Origin: Symbiodinium natans
Taxonomy: Eukaryota > Sar > Dinophyceae > Suessiales > Symbiodiniaceae
Assembly: GCA_905221605.1 (NCBI GenBank)
Contig: CAJNDS010002825.1
Span: 62,001-126,000, forward strand
Reading direction: 5' to 3'
Length of the DNA stretch: 64,000 nucleotides
Position 1 is the first letter of the stretch. Each line of letters opens with the position of its first letter. The notes under the pieces are model-generated. The model was given only the letters and a program-made list of their open reading frames with translations, had not been told where the DNA came from and made no database searches. This document shows positions 60,543 to 64,000 of this stretch, piece by piece. The translations under genes were made by a program, and so were the position numbers.

Positions 60543-60893
60543 GTCGGCGTGGAGAACGCTTGCGCAGCAGCCTCGGAGGCTGACGTCGCCGCTCGGATCC
60601 ATGATGCTGGGAAGCTGGAGCTCTCGGAGACTGGCACGGAGATGTCTCCTGAAACTTGGCGCCCCGGGCACCACTGCCCCTCGACCTTCGCAACAGACGG
60701 GCTCGCAACGAACGGGCGGGAGGAGGCCGTGGCCGTCGATGAGCTCGCTGGGGAGCTCGCTGAGGAGCTCGCTGAGGAGATCGCGTGCTGCCAGGAGCAT
60801 GATGTCTCCTTTGAGGCCGGCTTTCGGGATGTGTCCACTCGCGGTGCGGCTCACGAAATAGAACCTAGGACCGAGCCCGAGTTCTGCAAATAA
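60543..60893 (+). CDS. probable terminal exon, function unknown
   Basis: It begins after a good 3' splice site (TGTTCCTAGCAG, ending 60542) and is open for 116 codons to TAA 60891-60893. The sequence starts VGVENACAAASEADVAARIHDAG. It includes a short repeat LAGELAEELAEEIA encoded by tandem 'gagctcgctgag' units and ends TEPEFCK. It is acidic, probably helical or disordered, and no family was recognised. Confidence 0.4.
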   Translation, partial: VGVENACAAASEADVAARIHDAGKLELSETGTEMSPETWRPGHHCPSTFATDGLATNGREEAVAVDELAGELAEELAEEIACCQEHDVSFEAGFRDVSTRGAAHEIEPRTEPEFCK

Positions 60894-61498
60894 GGGCATG
60901 AAAGCCGAAAAAGACAACTGACAAATCCCGAGCTCGAAACAGAGCTCTACGTGATAAACAGCGTGTCGGCCCTGAACCCTGCGAAGGGGTGTCGATCCTA
61001 ACAGCATACCACTATATACCACTCAAGATCAGAGTAGACACCGTAGTTGAATGTAGTTGATTGTTTCGCAAATCAATGGACCGCACGTTCCAAGCAAGAT
61101 CGAAGTAGACACTTTTGCGAGCCATGTGATTAATTCCGATTGATTCCTATGCGAAGCAGCACTCGAGAACGTAGAAAGGAGGCTTTGCCAAACCTTGTCG
61201 CATACGGCTTTGCCATTGATGTCACCATGGTTGAGCAAGGTCGAGAAGGAAGAGGCCCGCTCGGCACCCGATACTCCAAATTCAATGGCAAGTATCTGAG
61301 TATCCCCAGCAGAAGTGCGAAACCCTACATGGGCCAACCCTAACTGCAACCCCACGAAGTGACGAATCCTGAGGTGAAGCTGTAGAACCAGGCAAGTCCC
61401 CAGCCCTGAACGGCCTGGCAATTTCCGAAGTCTCCGGAAGGGGTGGCATGCTGAAGTTTTCATAGGCCCTACACACCCTCGCCCTGCCTTGCAACCCC

Positions 61499-61672
61499 AT
61501 GGCACTGCAGGCCGTGCTGCTGAGTGGCAGGGGGGCCTCCATCACGGCCTCGGCGACGGCCACACTGGAGGACTTGGAGGAGACGGTCGCTGGAAAGCTG
61601 GGCCAGCAGCCGCCCTTGCGCTTCTTCCTCGGGGCCCGGGAGCTCCAGGACTCCGCTTTTGGGCTCCTGTAG
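61499..61672 (+). CDS. ubiquitin-like N-terminal exon (truncated gene)
   Basis: ATG 61499 opens a frame MALQAVLLSGRGASITASATATLEDLEETVAGKLGQQPPLRFFLGARELQDS, then TAG at 61670. The pattern (V.LLSGR..........T..DLE..V...L.....LRFFLG.REL.D) fits the beta-grasp ubiquitin-like start seen on many dinoflagellate ankyrin/HECT-type proteins. A ubiquitin fold would normally continue with a further strand. Here the sequence runs out just before the mitochondrial insertion that starts at about 61695, so the gene may have been cut by it, or a splice donor near the end was used. It is known only from this exon, so the full protein cannot be named. Confidence 0.5.
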   Translation: MALQAVLLSGRGASITASATATLEDLEETVAGKLGQQPPLRFFLGARELQDSAFGLL

Positions 61673-61794
61673 TTTCCGTCGGGTGTGAAGCATCGTGATA
61701 AGTTAATAGGGCCCTTTAAATATCCTTACAACATAGTGTTTATGGGGGCTTCTTTCTTCTTTCTTTTTCCCCCATTTCTTATTTCTATTATCTG

Positions 61795-61844
61795 TACGGG
61801 CTAGTAGTAAAACCATTAGAAGTACATCAAATTACTAGCCCGTA
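61795..61844. repeat. perfect 12-bp inverted repeat in mitochondrial spacer
   Basis: TACGGGCTAGTA (61795-61806) pairs perfectly with TACTAGCCCGTA (61833-61844) across a 26-nt loop. Confidence 0.9.
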
Positions 61845-62620
61845 TGTTTTGCTTGGTATTGTGGAAATTTAAACATTGAGAAGTTACATTAGATTCATTT
61901 TGTTTTCTTATGAATAGGTTTGGTCGTTATTCTTTGCTCTTGTTATAAGTCTATTCATCTTTACAGGATTGAATATTTATTGTTGGACGGGAATTCATTT
62001 CTCATAGAATTATTTTCTTATATTTTCATCATCTTTAATTGGACTAATACATGGTTTTCATATTTGGTCTAGAGATTTATTATGAGAATTCACTAAAACA
62101 CATGAAGTCTTATTAGTAGTCTTTTTCCAATTTTTTGGGGTTTTCTAGTTCTGAAGCTCTCTTATTTGTATCCTTCTTTTGGACATCTTTTCATTAATTA
62201 TCTTGTCCAACTTTAGGGATGTGGCCTGGAGAAGCTTTCTATCTTCCAGATCCTTGTGAATTAACTTTTGCTAATGCACTTCTTTTATCTAGTGCTGCTA
62301 TATCTTTAGGAAACGCTTTCATGATCTTAGAAATTTCATCACACTATATTGTTTTCTTCACTTTGTGGTCATTCTATCTTCTTTTCTTTTATTAGTTTGC
62401 AGATGAAAGAACTTCGTATTCTCGCATGTTCAATTAATGATTCACTTTATGGTTGTCTTTTCTTTCTTCAGTTAATTCTTGGTATTTTACGTTTTTCCTT
62501 ATCTTCGTTTCTTGTGCTCACTTCGATCATGCCTTATTGATCATATTAATGAGTCGGCGCTCCTTATATTATTTTTTTAATCATTCATTCTCTACGTCTT
62601 TATTCGAGAAGTATTTCCTC

Positions 62621-62878
62621 GCGGGGCAATACTAATAAGAATGCAATGAACCCCGCATAATAACATAAGAATGGCCGCGCAAGAGAAGTCTTTTAATGAG
62701 CGTGGAAACACTATTTTATTATTATTACACACGGGGCGAATACAAGAACTACTGAGCGCCCCGTAATAACAGTGTAATAGAGTGAGAAAAGGCTAGAAAA
62801 ATAGCAATACTTTGTTTGGCCGTTTTCCTCTTTTAATAACAATAGTAATAAGAATCATACTAATCATATTAAACGGCC
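62621..62878. repeat. three GC-rich hairpins in mitochondrial spacer
   Basis: GCGGGG (62621-62626) pairs with CCCCGC (62651-62656). ACGGGGCG (62731-62738) pairs with CGCCCCGT (62757-62764), extended by imperfect pairing of the flanking TTATTA/TAATAA. GGCCGTTT (62818-62825) pairs with AAACGGCC (62871-62878). All sit in AT-rich sequence downstream of cox3. Confidence 0.8.
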
Positions 62879-62912
62879 CACTAAAAAGAACTGAATACAA
62901 AGGGCCATTTAC

Positions 62913-63859
62913 AACAAGATGTGGTTTCTTCGGCTGTTGGTGTGGCATCAGGGCTGATGTCATGCGCGAGGGGCACTCGCTCCGTGCACTGCAGGAGGTT
63001 ACGAAAGCACGGAGCCTGGCTGGCGAAACGATCCAAGTCACGCCCCTCAGCTGTGTGGCTCTTGCTCCGCGTTGCTCAGCGGTTCCCAAAACCCTGAAAC
63101 CATGTCTGAAATCCTAAAGGCCAGCCTTAAGCCCTGATGGGGCATCGAGGAGCGACCACACGAATCCCATTGCGGCTTGGCGGCAGGGTTGGTCGGCCCA
63201 CTTGTGGTTTACAGGGTTTACAGGTGGGGGGGTCAGCTATGATTGGAGCGTGAAGGGGTTTAGGGGTATCAGGCTTGCAGGGCTTAGAGGTTCTAGGGTT
63301 GTAGGCATGTAGGTGCCACGAAGCCTTGCAGGGCCAGAGTTTGTGCCGCGTAGGAGTTCCCAATGGCAGCCAAAACCCCAGCGCCGGAAAGAGCGCCATG
63401 TCCCAAGTCGGTCCCAAGTTTGAAGGTGTAACTACTCTTAGTTGCTTAAGCTTGCTCTCTCGACCATGCTGCGCACTCCCAAGTCTTGTGCTCGATTGTC
63501 CAGGTACTGCGAAGGCTTGTGTACAAAGAACGCGGGAAGAAGCGTGGGGCTTGGTTTCTCGGTGTTTCGCATAGACCATGTACGGGCGAGTTGGAGCATG
63601 GCCCCAAAAAGCGTAGAGCGAAGAAGCGTTGAACTGCCTGTGATTTGATTCACAGCCCAACCTCCCCTCGCTTGTCAGGATGCTGCGGCAGGCCGGACAC
63701 AATTCCCAATGCCCCTGGCCCTCTCGAGACCTTAAAGCTGACATATACTGGAGGGTTTTGCTGCTTGCCCTATAGAACCGTGTGTTTAAGGTCACGCATC
63801 TCTTTGCCAAGCCATCCCTGCCTCTGAATCCGCTTCGAAACCTTAAAGCTATTGGAGCC
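62913..63859. other. GC-balanced spacer, no gene recognised
   Basis: A long minus-strand open frame (63127-63861) crosses this stretch, but it is low-complexity in part (repeated KPCKP from 'gggtttacagg' type repeats near 63207-63310) and has no motif. I do not call it a gene. Confidence 0.4.
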
Positions 63860-63960
63860 ATGCAGGGCGAAGATGGCCACGTCCTCTTCTACGAGATGTC
63901 GGACTTCGGAGCTCTGTACTGTAGGTTCCGTCGTGCGGCCTTGGAGGCGCACGTGCGCTC
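63860..63960 (+). CDS. probable exon at the window edge
   Basis: The frame MQGEDGHVLFYEMSDFGALYCRFRRAALEAHVRS is followed exactly by GTGAGT (63961), a strong 5' splice site. It may begin upstream of ATG 63860, since the frame is open from about 63782. The pattern (GEDGHVLFYEMSDFGAL...A...HVRS) loosely resembles the early strand of CRAL-TRIO/Sec14 lipid-binding domains in protists, but it is too short to be sure. It continues beyond the window. Confidence 0.45.
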
Positions 63961-63965
63961 GTGAG

Positions 63966-64000
63966 TATGTGTGTGTGTGTGTCTCTGTGTGTGTGTGTGT
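63966..64000. repeat. (TG)n microsatellite at window end
   Basis: TG dinucleotides interrupted by CTC, directly after the splice donor of the preceding exon; it continues past the end. Confidence 0.85.

Larger units (their letters stand above)
61695..62912 (+). pseudogene. cox3-containing mitochondrial insertion (NUMT)
   Basis: About 1.2 kb of AT-rich DNA between GC-balanced flanks. Cytochrome oxidase subunit 3 (a membrane core subunit of mitochondrial complex IV) is recognisable in order: FHIWSRDLL.EFTKTHEVLLVVFFQFFG, SSEALLFVSFFWTSFH, MWPGEAFYLPDPCELTFANALLLSSAAISLGNAFMILEISSHYIVF, then CSINDSLYGCLFFLQL. The pieces lie in different frames. RDLL is followed by TGA where an Arg codon is usual, and one extra T precedes SSEALL, so it cannot be translated. 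The flanks carry GC-rich inverted repeats inside AT-rich DNA, a hallmark of dinoflagellate mtDNA spacers. The exact edges are set by composition only. Confidence 0.85.

Noticed and set aside
63127-63861. 244-codon minus-strand ORF
   Set aside because: No recognisable motif, low-complexity proline/lysine stretch from a local repeat, and a better-supported plus-strand exon with a splice donor overlaps its start.

Overview
The window looks like nuclear DNA of a dinoflagellate. The evidence is: two nuclear copies of mitochondrial genes (a cox1 piece and a cox3 piece with the GC-rich hairpins typical of dinoflagellate mtDNA), an interstitial array of the CCCTAAA telomere repeat, retroelement LTRs containing a piece of the dinoflagellate spliced-leader tail, genes split into short exons in long repeat-rich introns, and very low gene density. 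Nothing bacterial, plastid or viral was recognised as a resident block.

Layout. 1-11983: repeat-dominated DNA. It holds a 1.1 kb duplication (1-1117 / 2606-3722), a 133-140 bp tandem array with CCCTAAA cores (4407-5047), smaller minisatellites, several hairpins and a broken PIF1-type helicase piece on the minus strand (7942-8468). 11984-29238: two Ty1/copia-type LTR retrotransposons, one inside the other. The outer element (identical 183-bp LTRs, 5-bp target duplication TGGAG) inserted into a small minisatellite. A second element (identical 167-bp LTRs, target duplication GACTC) then inserted into the outer RNase H sequence. The inner element encodes one uninterrupted 2618-residue Gag-Pol whose last ~600 residues (membrane segment, long charged coiled coil, second zinc-knuckle-like motif, basic tail) are not part of normal copia Pol. 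The outer element has split reading frames, an extra ORF between pol and the 3' LTR, and an extreme, strand-specific excess of the tetramer ACTG in coding and non-coding parts alike.

29757-30172: cox1 NUMT. 30465-38331: a nearly identical 1.54-kb duplication (30638-32177 / 36686-38232) of a gene joining a GST-C-like region to a tRNA-synthetase-type B3/4 domain. Both copies carry the same one-base frameshift, and exons of a fatty-acid-desaturase-like gene lie between them. 38332-61500: mostly introns/intergenic DNA with microsatellites, a recurring palindromic TAGTATACTA motif, a telomeric array (46280-46332), scattered exons of a dinoflagellate 'SHSW...LDK.C.HQT' family gene (44608-47175), a 1.6 kb AT-rich degenerate repeat (53730-55320) and a repeat region with inverted modules (55505-56020). 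61499-62912: a ubiquitin-like exon immediately followed by the cox3 NUMT. The window ends inside a probable exon with a GTGAGT donor (63860-63960).

How the parts relate: the two retroelements share the same 12-base primer binding site, so they probably use the same tRNA primer. The outer copy appears defective (integrase Glu replaced, short RT deletion with frameshift) yet has identical LTRs, so it was probably mobilised recently by enzymes from another copy. The inner element looks intact. Host genes here are few, split and partly broken.
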